A stretch of 45,484 bases of DNA from a virus. Made by a program: the position numbers and the translations under genes. Position 1 is the stretch's first letter, and every line of letters begins with the position of its first letter. Of this stretch, positions 34,016 through 41,432 are shown in pieces. The DNA lies in IMG/VR virus record IMGVR_UViG_3300036851_000471, positions 1 through 45,484 of that record; one strand, written 5' to 3'. Under the pieces are notes generated by a model. It saw nothing but the letters and a program-made list of their open reading frames with translations. It was not told the origin of the DNA and did no database searches.

Positions 34016-34447
34016 TTAGAGTCGGGTGACGGCCTTCACGTCGACGTAGATTTGTCCCTGATCACCGATGCGGTGAGAGGTCCGAATCTTCGCCGCCTGG
34101 CCGACGAGCATGTTGAAGTTCCACGGGCGCGATGGGTCGTTCTGGCCCACCGCGTCGCGGAGCTTGCCGAGCTGCACGTTCTTGCCCTTGCCGAGATCGA
34201 TGTTGTCGGTCTCGGTGAGGTCCAGGAAAATGCTCTGGCGAACGACCGGCTCTTTCATGCCGGTGACTTCTGCTGCCTTCTCGTCCTGAACGCCCCATTG
34301 GACGTCCACGATCGTCTGGCCTCTCTCCGTCACCCGCGCGGTGACTTTCTTGATCTGCGCGGGGTATTCGCCTTCGGGTACGGGGGTGTACTCGGTCGAG
34401 TTGGCGCCGACGGTATCGGAATTGAGGAAGGAATCGAGATCGAACAT
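34016..34447 (-). CDS. DUF669-like ssDNA-binding protein
   Basis: A 143-residue protein. The N-terminal motif PVPEGEYPAQI and the following beta-rich OB-like body are typical of DUF669 proteins, which act as phage single-stranded DNA-binding proteins and pair with Sak4-type recombinases. The acidic N-terminus (MFDLDSFLNS) may contact the partner. GGAGAAAG precedes the ATG by 6 nt. A terminator follows 16 nt after the stop. Confidence 0.7.
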   Translation of the reverse strand: MFDLDSFLNSDTVGANSTEYTPVPEGEYPAQIKKVTARVTERGQTIVDVQWGVQDEKAAEVTGMKEPVVRQSIFLDLTETDNIDLGKGKNVQLGKLRDAVGQNDPSRPWNFNMLVGQAAKIRTSHRIGDQGQIYVDVKAVTRL

Positions 34448-34564
34448 TTGAACTTTCTCCGGTTAGTGACCTGGCTCTTCAGGACAGGCAGGTCAAGGTT
34501 CCTGTCGACGACGAGAAGGTGGGAGCCTCCCCGCCGTTTCGCCGCGAGTAGGGGAAACTGTGAA

Positions 34565-35431
34565 TTAACCTCCCGCGGGCGAAACCGAATAGAGCTTGCG
34601 CCATTTGTCAATGAGCGGCACGAAGCTCGGGGTGATCCCCTTCTGCCGGGGCATAAGCCGAGCCTTGGTCTGGATGTTGCCTTCCGCCGTGCTCCAGAGG
34701 AACTTGTCCCCTTCGAGGTAGGCGAAGATGACCTCGTCGAAGACTCTGGGTAACGTTGGGGCGAGCTTCTTTCCAAGTGTGGACAGCATGAGATCGATGC
34801 GGCCGGTGGTCTCGTCGCGCTCCGGCTCGATGTGGCCAGTGAGCAGGAAGTGTGCGTTCGTATCGCCGCAAATCTTCATGATGATGCGGGAAAGATTGTC
34901 CATTGCCATGCCCCACTGGGCCATTGACTTCATCGGCGAGCCACCCGCTACAAGGTCCAGTGCCATTGTGTTCAGGCCGGACATGGAATCGACCACTATC
35001 GCGCGCGAGGAATCCCATTTGGAGACGTCACCGAACTGCTCACCATTCTGATCGACGAAGTTGTTGAACTGCGTCACGAAGTCGATGAACTGCGAGTACT
35101 CGTTGCGGTTCAGTCCTTCCATCTTCTGGAGGGCGCTTTGGGAAAGCGTGTTCACCTTCCGCGCGTTGTCGATGATCGTGGCGAAAGAGGGCGCGGCGGG
35201 CGCGATGTAGCGATAGTGAAACTTGCTGGTGTCGATCTTGAAGTCGACGGCCGCCTGCATGATTGTGTTCAGACCACCCGGCTCCGTGAAGATCACGAAG
35301 ACCTCGAGGCCGGCTTGGAGCAGGGTGAGAATCGAGTGCGTCTTTCCGACGCCGTAGGAACCCATCAGGAGGATTTTCAATCCGGGCGGCATGGGTGCGG
35401 TGGACGGGACAACGGCGAGTTGGGCTGTCAT
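34565..35431 (-). CDS. Sak4-like RecA-family ATPase (recombinase)
   Basis: A 288-residue protein. Walker A GSYGVGKT (residues 24-31) and Walker B AIVVDS (144-149) sit in a P-loop ATPase core of the Sak4/AAA_24 group that catalyses single-strand annealing or strand exchange in phages. Direct neighbourhood with the DUF669-like ssDNA-binding gene supports this. It is preceded by operator copy 4 and the leftward promoter at 35500-35528, so it is a regulated first gene. Confidence 0.8.
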   Translation of the reverse strand: MTAQLAVVPSTAPMPPGLKILLMGSYGVGKTHSILTLLQAGLEVFVIFTEPGGLNTIMQAAVDFKIDTSKFHYRYIAPAAPSFATIIDNARKVNTLSQSALQKMEGLNRNEYSQFIDFVTQFNNFVDQNGEQFGDVSKWDSSRAIVVDSMSGLNTMALDLVAGGSPMKSMAQWGMAMDNLSRIIMKICGDTNAHFLLTGHIEPERDETTGRIDLMLSTLGKKLAPTLPRVFDEVIFAYLEGDKFLWSTAEGNIQTKARLMPRQKGITPSFVPLIDKWRKLYSVSPAGG

Positions 35432-35453
35432 GAAAAACTCCTGGTTCGGTTTG

Positions 35454-35484
35454 AGGGTAGAATTATTAGGGGGAAATATACCCT
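35454..35484. promoter_or_regulatory. Palindromic operator, copy 4
   Basis: AGGGTAGAATTATT ... AAATATACCCT around a G-rich centre. It lies between the promoter at 35500-35528 and the ATPase start, about where early transcribed sequence begins, so binding would block this promoter's transcription. A further AGGGTATA half-site overlaps the -10 side of the promoter. Confidence 0.65.
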
Positions 35485-35499
35485 AAAATTCATAGAGCG

Positions 35500-35528
35500 A
35501 GTATACCCTGCGCTTGGGGACAGGTCAA
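35500..35528 (-). promoter_or_regulatory. Leftward sigma70-type promoter for the ATPase/SSB genes
   Basis: Read on the - strand: TTGACC (35528-35523), 17-bp spacer, TATACT (35505-35500). Downstream are operator copy 4 and the ATPase gene at 35431. Confidence 0.8.
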
Positions 35529-35541
35529 GGCGGGCATCGAT

Positions 35542-35742
35542 TTATCTCCTTCGCACATATCGTTTCGTTCTCCTTTCCTCCGCTCGTTCTAGCGCCTGTA
35601 TCTGCTTTAGAAGGAAGTCAATAGCAATAGCAGAACGGAGCATAAGGTATGCCGTGACTTCCCAAGTCTCTGGCTCCTTTTCTACGGCGGCACGAAGGCA
35701 GGCGCTTAGTTCTTCCGCCTCTCTTATGCTACTCTCGCTCAC
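35542..35742 (-). CDS. Small helical hypothetical protein
   Basis: A 66-residue protein with a GTG start at 35742 preceded by GGGAGAAGG; a longer upstream start is less likely. It is helical and charged (SIREAEELSACLRAAVE, then IDFLLKQIQALERAEERR), with a very basic C-terminus. It overlaps the zinc-ribbon gene by 14 nt. Function unknown. Confidence 0.55.
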   Translation of the reverse strand: MSESSIREAEELSACLRAAVEKEPETWEVTAYLMLRSAIAIDFLLKQIQALERAEERRTKRYVRRR

Positions 35743-35902
35743 TAGCCTTCTCCCGTTCCTGATAGGCGTGGAGGGCATCAAGGCGAATGTCGTTGTGGTA
35801 GTTGTAGCGACAGGCCTTCGAGCAAAAGACTTGCCAGTAGCGTTTCGTCTCGAATGGAGACTGACACTTCTTGCAAATCAATTTTTGCTTTACTCGAGCC
35901 AT
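35729..35902 (-). CDS. Small zinc-ribbon-like protein
   Basis: A 57-residue protein. Two cysteine pairs (CKKC near residue 10-13, CSKAC near 27-31) form a treble-clef or zinc-ribbon pattern common in phage transcription and nucleic-acid-binding proteins. It has a TTGGAGG ribosome-binding site 10 nt upstream. Missed by a length cutoff but well supported. Confidence 0.7.
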   Translation of the reverse strand: MARVKQKLICKKCQSPFETKRYWQVFCSKACRYNYHNDIRLDALHAYQEREKASERE

Positions 35903-35922
35903 TCTACGACCTCCAAGGATAT

Positions 35923-35987
35923 GCGTTTATTTGCAATTGGATTGCTAGTGGGGCATTACCGCCGTCTAGGGTGTAAACGCAAATAAA
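35923..35987. repeat. TTTATTTGC inverted repeat upstream of the zinc-ribbon gene
   Basis: TTTATTTGC (35926-35934) pairs with GCAAATAAA (35979-35987). GCGTTTA (35923-35929) also pairs with TAAACGC (35974-35980). The AT-rich overlapping arms resemble a binding or melting site. It lies downstream of the leftward promoter at 36004. Confidence 0.5.
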
Positions 35988-36003
35988 TGGGTATTCCTTA
36001 TGT

Positions 36004-36031
36004 ATTATACGCATATAATGCGAGTACACAA
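36004..36031 (-). promoter_or_regulatory. Leftward sigma70-type promoter
   Basis: On the - strand: TTGTGT (36031-36026), 16-bp spacer, TATAAT (36009-36004). It reads into the zinc-ribbon gene at 35902. The -10 is part of a local dyad ATTATA-CGCA-TATAAT. Confidence 0.7.
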
Positions 36032-36041
36032 GTCAGTGGGG

Positions 36042-36422
36042 TCAGGCCGCGACGGCGGTCCCCGTTATCGACTCATCTTTTCTGCGAGCATTCCAAAAGA
36101 ACGCCAGCCAGTAGCGGTCACCCCACTCAACAGCCCGGAGGAACTCATATTGCAGCGCACGAAGTGGGGGCTGGTCCTCGCGGATGTCCGGCATGTCCTG
36201 ACAGCGGAGCGTTCCGTTGCCGTGCCGCAGGCAGTAACGATTCTCCCCGCAGGCGTCGTGGCCGTCGACGAGGATGCGCGCCCAGATGTCGGCGCACGCC
36301 GGACAGAAGTAAACGCGGCCGGGCGTCCTCCCACAGGTCCACGTTGGGTCGAGCAGCACGCGCCCCTCACCCATATACTCCTGGCCGACGAACCAGTGGG
36401 CGACGTACTCGTGCGTCAACAT
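36042..36422 (-). CDS. Hypothetical protein with cysteine pairs
   Basis: A 126-residue protein, ATG 36422, with GGAG 11 nt upstream. The centre has CGRTPG, CPAC and C..NRYC spacing, suggesting a zinc-binding treble clef. The rest is mixed charged and aromatic (YWLAFFWNARRK near the end). Function unknown. It overlaps the tiny membrane-peptide gene by 7 nt. Confidence 0.6.
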   Translation of the reverse strand: MLTHEYVAHWFVGQEYMGEGRVLLDPTWTCGRTPGRVYFCPACADIWARILVDGHDACGENRYCLRHGNGTLRCQDMPDIREDQPPLRALQYEFLRAVEWGDRYWLAFFWNARRKDESITGTAVAA

Positions 36423-36490
36423 GGAATGAACTCCAGTGCGGTGTCGATCACGACGGCGAAACAAAGGAGGAGGAACATGCCGAGTGTCAT
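36416..36490 (-). CDS. Tiny hydrophobic membrane-peptide gene
   Basis: A 24-residue predicted single-pass membrane peptide (core LGMFLLLCFAVVID). The start ATG overlaps the stop of the upstream gene (ATGA), and an AGGG sequence is just upstream. It fits the tightly coupled left-arm pattern, but coding status is unproven. Confidence 0.45.
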   Translation of the reverse strand: MTLGMFLLLCFAVVIDTALEFIPC

Positions 36491-36870
36491 AGTGTAGCCC
36501 TCACCAGTTGGTAGATTGCGCGTCCGGCCTGCCAGAGGATGAACCAAAGCAGGATGCAGATAGGAATTACCGTCCATAGGAGGTCGATTTTCCTAACTTT
36601 CTTGTACTTCCGCCAACCGATGAAGTCGTGAGTGAGCCAGCGGAGTTTCCGTTGGCGCCACGCCGCGATGGACGCAAGGTTCCGTTCGGACTTAAGATAG
36701 GTGCCGTGTTTGAGCCAGTAGCAATAGTCGTCGAGAGCTTGGTAGGCTTGCTCCTCGGAGAGGAACGGCCCGTGGAGTTCGGTCCAAGTTTCGTCGTAGA
36801 AGAACCAGCCCACATCGGTGTGGTCTGAGACTGCTGGATCGACCTTGACGCAAATGACTGGATCGCTCAT
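36487..36870 (-). CDS. Hypothetical protein with C-terminal TM segment
   Basis: A 127-residue protein starting at ATG 36870, which overlaps the upstream stop (ATGA) and follows GGAGAACAAA. The C-terminus has one membrane segment (LLWTVIPICILLWFILWQAG, about 101-120). The N-terminal half is acidic with W/Y. The first 15 bases match the DUF3310 gene start at 33563. Function unknown. Confidence 0.65.
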   Translation of the reverse strand: MSDPVICVKVDPAVSDHTDVGWFFYDETWTELHGPFLSEEQAYQALDDYCYWLKHGTYLKSERNLASIAAWRQRKLRWLTHDFIGWRKYKKVRKIDLLWTVIPICILLWFILWQAGRAIYQLVRATL

Positions 36871-37106
36871 TTTGTTCTCCATACTCGGACACCTTCAGGT
36901 ACTTGACGAACTGCGAATATCCAATCGGGATGATTGCGGAGCTTCCAAAAGCGTGCCGAGTAGCGCACTTGCTCCCGCATTCGGCGCCGTTCGTGAGATT
37001 GGCACGGCACGAGGAATGAGTCGCCCACTACCATGACCTTAAATGGATACGGTGTGGGCTGCGCCCGTCCCACTACCGGCATGTTCTTCTCGATGACGTA
37101 TGTCAT
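36867..37106 (-). CDS. Hypothetical phage protein
   Basis: A 79-residue protein. Central FKVMVVGDSFLVPC followed by a basic RRRMREQVRY stretch recurs in small phage proteins of unknown function. The stop couples to the next gene (ATGA). There is no recognised catalytic residue set. Confidence 0.6.
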   Translation of the reverse strand: MTYVIEKNMPVVGRAQPTPYPFKVMVVGDSFLVPCQSHERRRMREQVRYSARFWKLRNHPDWIFAVRQVPEGVRVWRTK

Positions 37107-37621
37107 TTCCGGAGGAACACCGGCGCAGGCGGGGCTGCGGCTATGTCGCTTACTAACTCGAATAGAACTCTACGTAACCAGTCACGGCGGGCGTCCATGC
37201 TCGATATTGAAAATTTTTGGCCGTCGGGCTTTGTGACTGTGAACGTATGCGACAGCAGATCCTCGTGGTCGAATCGTTCTACTCGCCACCCCACTGCGGG
37301 CCGCTTGGCGTCAAGCTGCCTGATGCGGGCGATGGCGTCATTCAGTTCGCGCTCAAGCTGTTTCGCAAGAGCGAGCATTTCATCTTTGTCAAAATATGGC
37401 ACCTGTTTACAATCTGGCAGGCAGCCTTCGACCATACTCACAAGGGAGTCTACTCGCGGCGTTGCATCCGCCGTCATCGCATCCGCAGGGGGTGGGGTTG
37501 TGGACTTTTGAATTCTTATGGCGGCTTTCAGGTTTATCCAATCAACGCACATCGTTAGTGGGCCGCCCTCAGATTCAAACGGGTAACTTTCTATTTTCTG
37601 TATCAGAGCCTCGAAGTTCAT
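37103..37621 (-). CDS. Hypothetical protein
   Basis: A 172-residue protein starting at ATG 37621, which overlaps the upstream stop (ATGA). It is acidic/helical in the middle (EMLALAKQLERELNDAIARIRQL, coiled-coil like) with a beta-rich C-terminal segment (HTFTVTKPDGQKFSISS). No family recognised. Sequence around here is less tightly packed in codon use than the replication core, so it may be an accessory gene. Confidence 0.55.
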   Translation of the reverse strand: MNFEALIQKIESYPFESEGGPLTMCVDWINLKAAIRIQKSTTPPPADAMTADATPRVDSLVSMVEGCLPDCKQVPYFDKDEMLALAKQLERELNDAIARIRQLDAKRPAVGWRVERFDHEDLLSHTFTVTKPDGQKFSISSMDARRDWLRRVLFELVSDIAAAPPAPVFLRK

Positions 37622-37797
37622 GTCCGATACTCTTTCCACTCGATTTCATTTTCAGACACGACTACGCCGTGTGTGTAGTCGCCGTTGTAGGCGCCCATAC
37701 GAACAAGCCCGGCACCTTTTGCATCTGAGCAAAAACCGAAGCTCCACTCCTTGTCTCCTTTGAAGCGCCACCAGACCATTCCGTTCGGTGTGGTCAT
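37618..37797 (-). CDS. Small hypothetical protein
   Basis: A 59-residue protein, ATG 37797, flanked on both sides by ATGA overlaps with its neighbours, which strongly supports coding. Beta-rich with several Trp/Tyr (MVWWRFKGDKEWSFGFC, YNGDYTHGVVV). Function unknown. Confidence 0.6.
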   Translation of the reverse strand: MTTPNGMVWWRFKGDKEWSFGFCSDAKGAGLVRMGAYNGDYTHGVVVSENEIEWKEYRT

Positions 37798-38081
37798 GAC
37801 ACAGCCCTCACAATTCCGGTGACGGTGCCAGCCCTTTCGTTTGCGTACTCGCTGGCGTCGAGTATGGACATGGTTTCTAGCGGCGACTCAATGTCCGCGT
37901 TACGGATCATTTCGATAGCCAGATCAACACCCATGCCGTAATAGCCTTCGGCGCGAGCCTCAAAGGACAGCGAGTTCAGGCGTGAGATTAATCGCGGACG
38001 CTCAACCTTCATGCGCTCAACCGAACCCGGAGCGCCAACAGCGAAGACAGACTGGCCGTAGTCGTTCGTTATGTAGTTCAC
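37794..38081 (-). CDS. Hypothetical protein
   Basis: A 95-residue protein with GTG start at 38081, overlapping the previous stop (GTGA) and preceded by GGGGAGG. An earlier upstream start would use an unsupported extension. Helical C-terminus (LAIEMIRNADIES), acidic. No recognised family. Confidence 0.55.
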   Translation of the reverse strand: MNYITNDYGQSVFAVGAPGSVERMKVERPRLISRLNSLSFEARAEGYYGMGVDLAIEMIRNADIESPLETMSILDASEYANERAGTVTGIVRAVS

Positions 38082-39064
38082 CCCGCCTCCCCGCCCGCAG
38101 GCTTGGTGTGAGGGGTAAGGGCGCGAGTAGTGCCGCAACCAGCTAGGCAACAGAGTTTTCCGTTGTCTTTCCCGTAGTGCTTTTCTAGAAGCCACCAGCC
38201 CATGTTGTGCTGGCAGCAAGAATCGCAAATCGTGCTGTGATTCTCGTCATAGTTGTAGCGGCCTTTGCCACCACACTTGGAGCAATCGGGCTTGGCGTGA
38301 CGCGCAGCGTTCTCAAACTTATCTGTGGTCTTTGTATAAGCGTCGTACTTCCCGCGTTCGTAACCAGCCTCCCAAATATTGTCACGCACTCGCGCCTCCA
38401 CTACCTTGGTCGCGCGTGAACTGGATTGCATAGCTGCGATTCGCTTTTGCTCGGCCCACCACTCCATCGGATTTGCGTCCCACGGATAGTCGTCAGAGCG
38501 AACCTCCTTGCCGTCCACGATCACCACCTCGGTCGCTGCTGGGGGTGGGGATGTGTAGAGGGGGCGCAGCTCGAATCGTTTCGGCCGTACACGGTAACCT
38601 TCGTATGAATCGTCATCGTCTGGGATGAACCACTCGCCGCCGTATTCGCGCACCTGCCACGCCACCGGCTCTACCTCTCCCGCCGTCGCAGGTGGGCGGG
38701 CGAGGGCGGCGGCGGCTTTATCAAGGTCGGCAACCAGTGTTTGCAGATGGCTGTGCCTGTTCAGGTCAGCATGCCTGCGCAGCCGTGCGACCAGATCGTC
38801 GGTATCGGTGTCAGCGATATGTCGAATCCACTGGTTCCCGGCCTTGTCGTAGCGCCACCAGTTGCCGTCCATGTTTGGGGCGTGCGTCTCTGGAATGGCG
38901 AGATCCTTGATGAAGTCGAGGACCATGTTTTGACCCGTCTTTTGTCTGTTCTCCATCGCGCTGGGATCGAGTCCCAGGGTACGACAGAGGTCCCATACAG
39001 CTCGCCACGCCGTTTCTATCTGACGGGAGGATTCATCATAGAGGTTCATGTCGTCGTATCTCAT
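38078..39064 (-). CDS. Large accessory protein with zinc-knuckle segment
   Basis: A 328-residue protein starting at ATG 39064 (ATGA with its upstream neighbour); an upstream extension would run through another gene. It looks modular: helical N-terminal half (ETAWRAVWDLCRTLG), a central PPATAGEVEPVAW segment and DDDDSYEGYRVRPKRFELRPLY, then CSKCGGKG...CDSCC (about residues 265-285), a DnaJ-like zinc-knuckle pattern. Variable modular structure suggests an ead/ea22-like accessory (moron-type) protein. Function unknown. Confidence 0.6.
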   Translation of the reverse strand: MRYDDMNLYDESSRQIETAWRAVWDLCRTLGLDPSAMENRQKTGQNMVLDFIKDLAIPETHAPNMDGNWWRYDKAGNQWIRHIADTDTDDLVARLRRHADLNRHSHLQTLVADLDKAAAALARPPATAGEVEPVAWQVREYGGEWFIPDDDDSYEGYRVRPKRFELRPLYTSPPPAATEVVIVDGKEVRSDDYPWDANPMEWWAEQKRIAAMQSSSRATKVVEARVRDNIWEAGYERGKYDAYTKTTDKFENAARHAKPDCSKCGGKGRYNYDENHSTICDSCCQHNMGWWLLEKHYGKDNGKLCCLAGCGTTRALTPHTKPAGGEAG

Positions 39065-39264
39065 GCTGCCTCCCAGAGGACATCTTTTAGGACGAGTTTT
39101 CGCAACCGTAGGACGTCCTTTGCACGGTAGTCTCGAAAGGCATCGAGCAATTGTCCATCCTTCAAGTCGACGTTCCTTCCATAGACTGACAACCCTAGGT
39201 CTTTTTCGAGGTGCTTGATAACTCGCGCAACTGTCTTTTCTGCCGGCCAACGATTCGTGCTCAT
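39061..39264 (-). CDS. Small hypothetical protein
   Basis: A 67-residue protein starting at ATG 39264 (ATGA overlap with the nuclease stop). Charged, with a helical stretch (KTVARVIKHLEKDLGL) and a basic C-terminal helix. An extended frame into the nuclease gene is unsupported. Function unknown. Confidence 0.55.
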   Translation of the reverse strand: MSTNRWPAEKTVARVIKHLEKDLGLSVYGRNVDLKDGQLLDAFRDYRAKDVLRLRKLVLKDVLWEAA

Positions 39265-40214
39265 GCTGCCTCCAACATGCGTGCGAGACGCTGCTCGTCG
39301 GATAGCGTCGGGTCCCACTCCTGAATGCGGTAGTTCCTCTCGATCCAGGCCTCGGGGTTGTTGCTGGTGCAGAGCTTAACGAAGGAGCATCCGCCGAAGG
39401 CCGCGCAGGAGTCGGAGAGGTTCAAGTCCCAGTGCTGATCCTGCCAGCATTGCTTCATGCGACGGATGTCCCGGTGCAACTGCTCGTACCAGCGCTCGAT
39501 CTCCCAATCGGGGCGATAGGTGATGACTTGTCCGTGCTTGATACCCGTCTTGAGAAGGCAGCACCCACGCACAATCGCAGCGTTCACGGGGAGATTGTAC
39601 TGCTTGGCTCCCCAAATGTAGCCAGTGAATTGGGCGCGGAGGTCCCACTGCTTGCTCCACGTTGGGCCGAGCTGCGAGCAGGTCTTCTCATCGACGACGA
39701 ATAGCGTGTCGTTCTTCTCCCCGAGCATGTCGAAGCGGATGGAGTAGAGCAATGGCTCGCCCGTCATAGGATGTTTTTCCTCGAGCGGCAGCACTGCGTT
39801 GAACTCGACGGCCGGCTTGCCGTCCATCATGTGCGGGGAGAGGTAGTCGACCTCCGGGCGGTACTCGTGCCAGTAGTCGACATAGCCAGCCGCCACGCGG
39901 TCGAAGGTCTTGTTGGAGTTCAGCCAGAACTCTGTCAGCTCCCGATCGGGATCGTAGCGGTACGCCTTGATGAGAGCGTAGAAGCCGGCGAGGAGCGCTT
40001 TGTCGAAGCCGCCGCCTTGCTCGGGGTCCCAGTAGACGCGGCGGAACACCTCGACACCCTTGGCGAAGGCGGCTCCGGCGTGGAGATGTACGGAGTCAAA
40101 CGGGGGCGCGAGGTGGCGGTGATGCGCCCAATACATCTTCGTCGGGCATGCCACGAAGGCTGAGCGCATGGTGTTGTCGAGCACGCGCGGGAACGGTAGG
40201 GGATTTGGGTTCAC
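39261..40214 (-). CDS. PD-(D/E)XK nuclease with possible 4Fe-4S cluster
   Basis: A 317-residue nuclease of the Cas4/AddB-like group. Core residues are His45 in the HAGAAF box, Asp162 (RFDMLGE), Asp175-Glu176-Lys177 (VVDEKT) and Gln195 (RAQFTGYIWG). Four cysteines, Cys23 near the start and Cys270, Cys276 and Cys282 near the end, have the split N/C layout seen in Fe-S-stabilised members, though spacing (CX5CX5C) is unusual. It probably acts in recombination-dependent replication or end processing with the ATPase and ssDNA-binding protein. GTG start overlaps the upstream stop (GTGA). Confidence 0.75.
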   Translation of the reverse strand: MNPNPLPFPRVLDNTMRSAFVACPTKMYWAHHRHLAPPFDSVHLHAGAAFAKGVEVFRRVYWDPEQGGGFDKALLAGFYALIKAYRYDPDRELTEFWLNSNKTFDRVAAGYVDYWHEYRPEVDYLSPHMMDGKPAVEFNAVLPLEEKHPMTGEPLLYSIRFDMLGEKNDTLFVVDEKTCSQLGPTWSKQWDLRAQFTGYIWGAKQYNLPVNAAIVRGCCLLKTGIKHGQVITYRPDWEIERWYEQLHRDIRRMKQCWQDQHWDLNLSDSCAAFGGCSFVKLCTSNNPEAWIERNYRIQEWDPTLSDEQRLARMLEAA

Positions 40215-40375
40215 TTCTTTCGTCTCCGGTAAGAGCCGTTCGCGTCGACTATGTATTCAGTACCGTCGGCGGCGCGTCGGGCGGGGTGCATTTCTCCCTC
40301 ATGCATGACGAAGCCGTGCTGGAAGTCGCCGGCTGGTCGGAGGGGGAGCTTATCTTTAGCTTTACGGCGACGCAT
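40211..40375 (-). CDS. Small basic protein
   Basis: A 54-residue protein, ATG 40375, with GGAGAGG upstream. The N-terminus (RRRKAKDKL) and end (YRRRKK) are strongly basic, with a short mixed middle, suggesting nucleic-acid binding. The stop overlaps the nuclease start. Too short for length-filtered gene calls but tightly coupled. Confidence 0.6.
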   Translation of the reverse strand: MRRRKAKDKLPLRPAGDFQHGFVMHEGEMHPARRAADGTEYIVDANGSYRRRKK

Positions 40376-40673
40376 TGGCGTCCTCTCCAAAGAGTGCGCG
40401 GTGCATCTCCTCCCGCAGGGCGGTTTTGCTCACCAGCTCTACGGTGTTCTCGCGCGTGACGAAAATGCGGATGTTGTCCATAAAGAGAACGACTGAGGGG
40501 TAGTATGACGGCGCCTTCCTTAGCGCCGTCCGGAAGTTATAAAGCTCCCGCTGAAGATAGCTCGCCTCATTGTGAGTCTTGCACTGGACGCGCGCCGAGC
40601 CGTCGCGCTCTGCCCGGAGGAAGAGCTCGGAGTACTCGACGGGATAGCGCTCGATTCGCTTGAGGCGGGACAT
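40362..40673 (-). CDS. Hypothetical protein
   Basis: A 103-residue protein coupled upstream by a TGATG overlap. Charged, with a helical segment (NEASYLQRELYNFRTALRK) and a beta segment (SVVLFMDNIRIFVTREN). It overlaps the small basic gene by 14 nt. No family recognised. Confidence 0.55.
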   Translation of the reverse strand: MSRLKRIERYPVEYSELFLRAERDGSARVQCKTHNEASYLQRELYNFRTALRKAPSYYPSVVLFMDNIRIFVTRENTVELVSKTALREEMHRALFGEDANASP

Positions 40674-40879
40674 CAGATTTCGCCGAGCTTCTCGAGGGTG
40701 TCGTTGAGTTCGTCGACGACGCCTCCCAAATTGGTGATGTCGCCCTCGAGATCTTCGTCTTCTTCCTCATCGTCGTCGAGGTCGCTCTGCATGTCGTCCT
40801 TCAGGGCTTCGGCCTTGTGGATGACGTCCTCGAGATCGGAAGACACATCCTTGACACGGTCTTTGTATTTCGCTTTCAC
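40673..40879 (-). CDS. Small acidic protein
   Basis: A 68-residue protein, GTG start with AGGAGC upstream. It is helical and very acidic, with an extreme cluster (DDDEEEDEDLE, about residues 35-45). DNA-mimic or protein-inhibitor phage proteins can look like this, but no specific function can be assigned. Confidence 0.55.
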   Translation of the reverse strand: MKAKYKDRVKDVSSDLEDVIHKAEALKDDMQSDLDDDEEEDEDLEGDITNLGGVVDELNDTLEKLGEI

Positions 40880-40889
40880 GATTGGCTCC

Positions 40890-41147
40890 TTAGATGAAGT
40901 TTTTGAGCAAGTCGTTAGCTTGCTCGGGGCTGAGGGCAGGCTTCTTTGGAGCCTTGGGCTCCTTCGTCTTCGCGCCTAAGACGGCCTGCCCCCGGAGGGC
41001 AACGTAATAGGCGAGTGCGGCTTTGAATTCCTCCGTGGGGACTTCCTCGCCAGCGGCGACACGCCGGCGGAGATCGTTGATGCGCTCGCCATTCATCGGG
41101 GGCGGCGTGGGCGCAGGAGTTTGTGTTCCGGGTTCGCTCATAGTCAT
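40890..41147 (-). CDS. Hypothetical protein
   Basis: An 85-residue protein. Pro/Thr-rich N-terminus followed by a helix (RINDLRRRVAAGEEVPTEEFKAAL) and a Lys/Pro-rich linker. It overlaps the ribbon-helix-helix gene stop (ATGA) and is likely co-regulated with it. Function unknown. Confidence 0.55.
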   Translation of the reverse strand: MTMSEPGTQTPAPTPPPMNGERINDLRRRVAAGEEVPTEEFKAALAYYVALRGQAVLGAKTKEPKAPKKPALSPEQANDLLKNFI

Positions 41148-41362
41148 GCTCCAATGCTGTCGAGGGTTTTCTGTCCGGCCTTTCGGAGCCGGGCTAGATG
41201 CTCACGCAGGAGTTGCTCAATGAGCAAGCTCCAGGCGCCGTGCTCTGGACGCTGGTGCAGGGGGTCGAGGAGGACAATGTCGACCTCGCGGACGAGCGAC
41301 TTCGGAAGCGAGATCCGCTTCTTCTCCATCACTTCGAGTTTGCGTGGGCGTCCAGCGGGCAT
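41144..41362 (-). CDS. Ribbon-helix-helix (CopG/MetJ-like) DNA-binding protein
   Basis: A 72-residue protein. After GRPRK, the strand MEKKRISLPKSLVREVDIVL and the helix pair (GAWSLLIEQLLREHLARL) form a ribbon-helix-helix, the fold of dimeric repressors such as Arc and MetJ. It is the first gene behind the promoter at 41401-41429, which overlaps operator copy 5. It is therefore the prime candidate to recognise the dispersed palindromes and regulate itself. Confidence 0.65.
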   Translation of the reverse strand: MPAGRPRKLEVMEKKRISLPKSLVREVDIVLLDPLHQRPEHGAWSLLIEQLLREHLARLRKAGQKTLDSIGA

Positions 41363-41383
41363 AGGGGAAACTCCGTGGGTCTT

Positions 41384-41412
41384 GGGGGAATAATGGGGAA
41401 ATTATAGCCCCC
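41384..41412. promoter_or_regulatory. Palindromic operator, copy 5, on the RHH promoter
   Basis: GGGGG-AATAAT ... ATTATAG-CCCCC, 29 bp, with a GGGG centre. It spans the -10 (41401-41406) and the expected start of the leftward promoter, so a bound protein would occlude RNA polymerase. Confidence 0.7.
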
Positions 41413-41429
41413 AAAACCCGACGGGTCAA
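41401..41429 (-). promoter_or_regulatory. Leftward sigma70-type promoter of the RHH gene
   Basis: On the - strand: TTGACC (41429-41424), 17-bp spacer, TATAAT (41406-41401). It overlaps operator copy 5 and reads into the RHH gene at 41362 with a leader of about 30 nt. The -35 and spacer match the design of the promoter at 35500. Confidence 0.85.
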
Positions 41430-41432
41430 CTC

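Noticed and set aside
35138-35986. 282-residue open frame on the + strand
   Set aside because: It is antisense to the well-supported ATPase, zinc-ribbon and promoter region, and reads as low-complexity shadow sequence.
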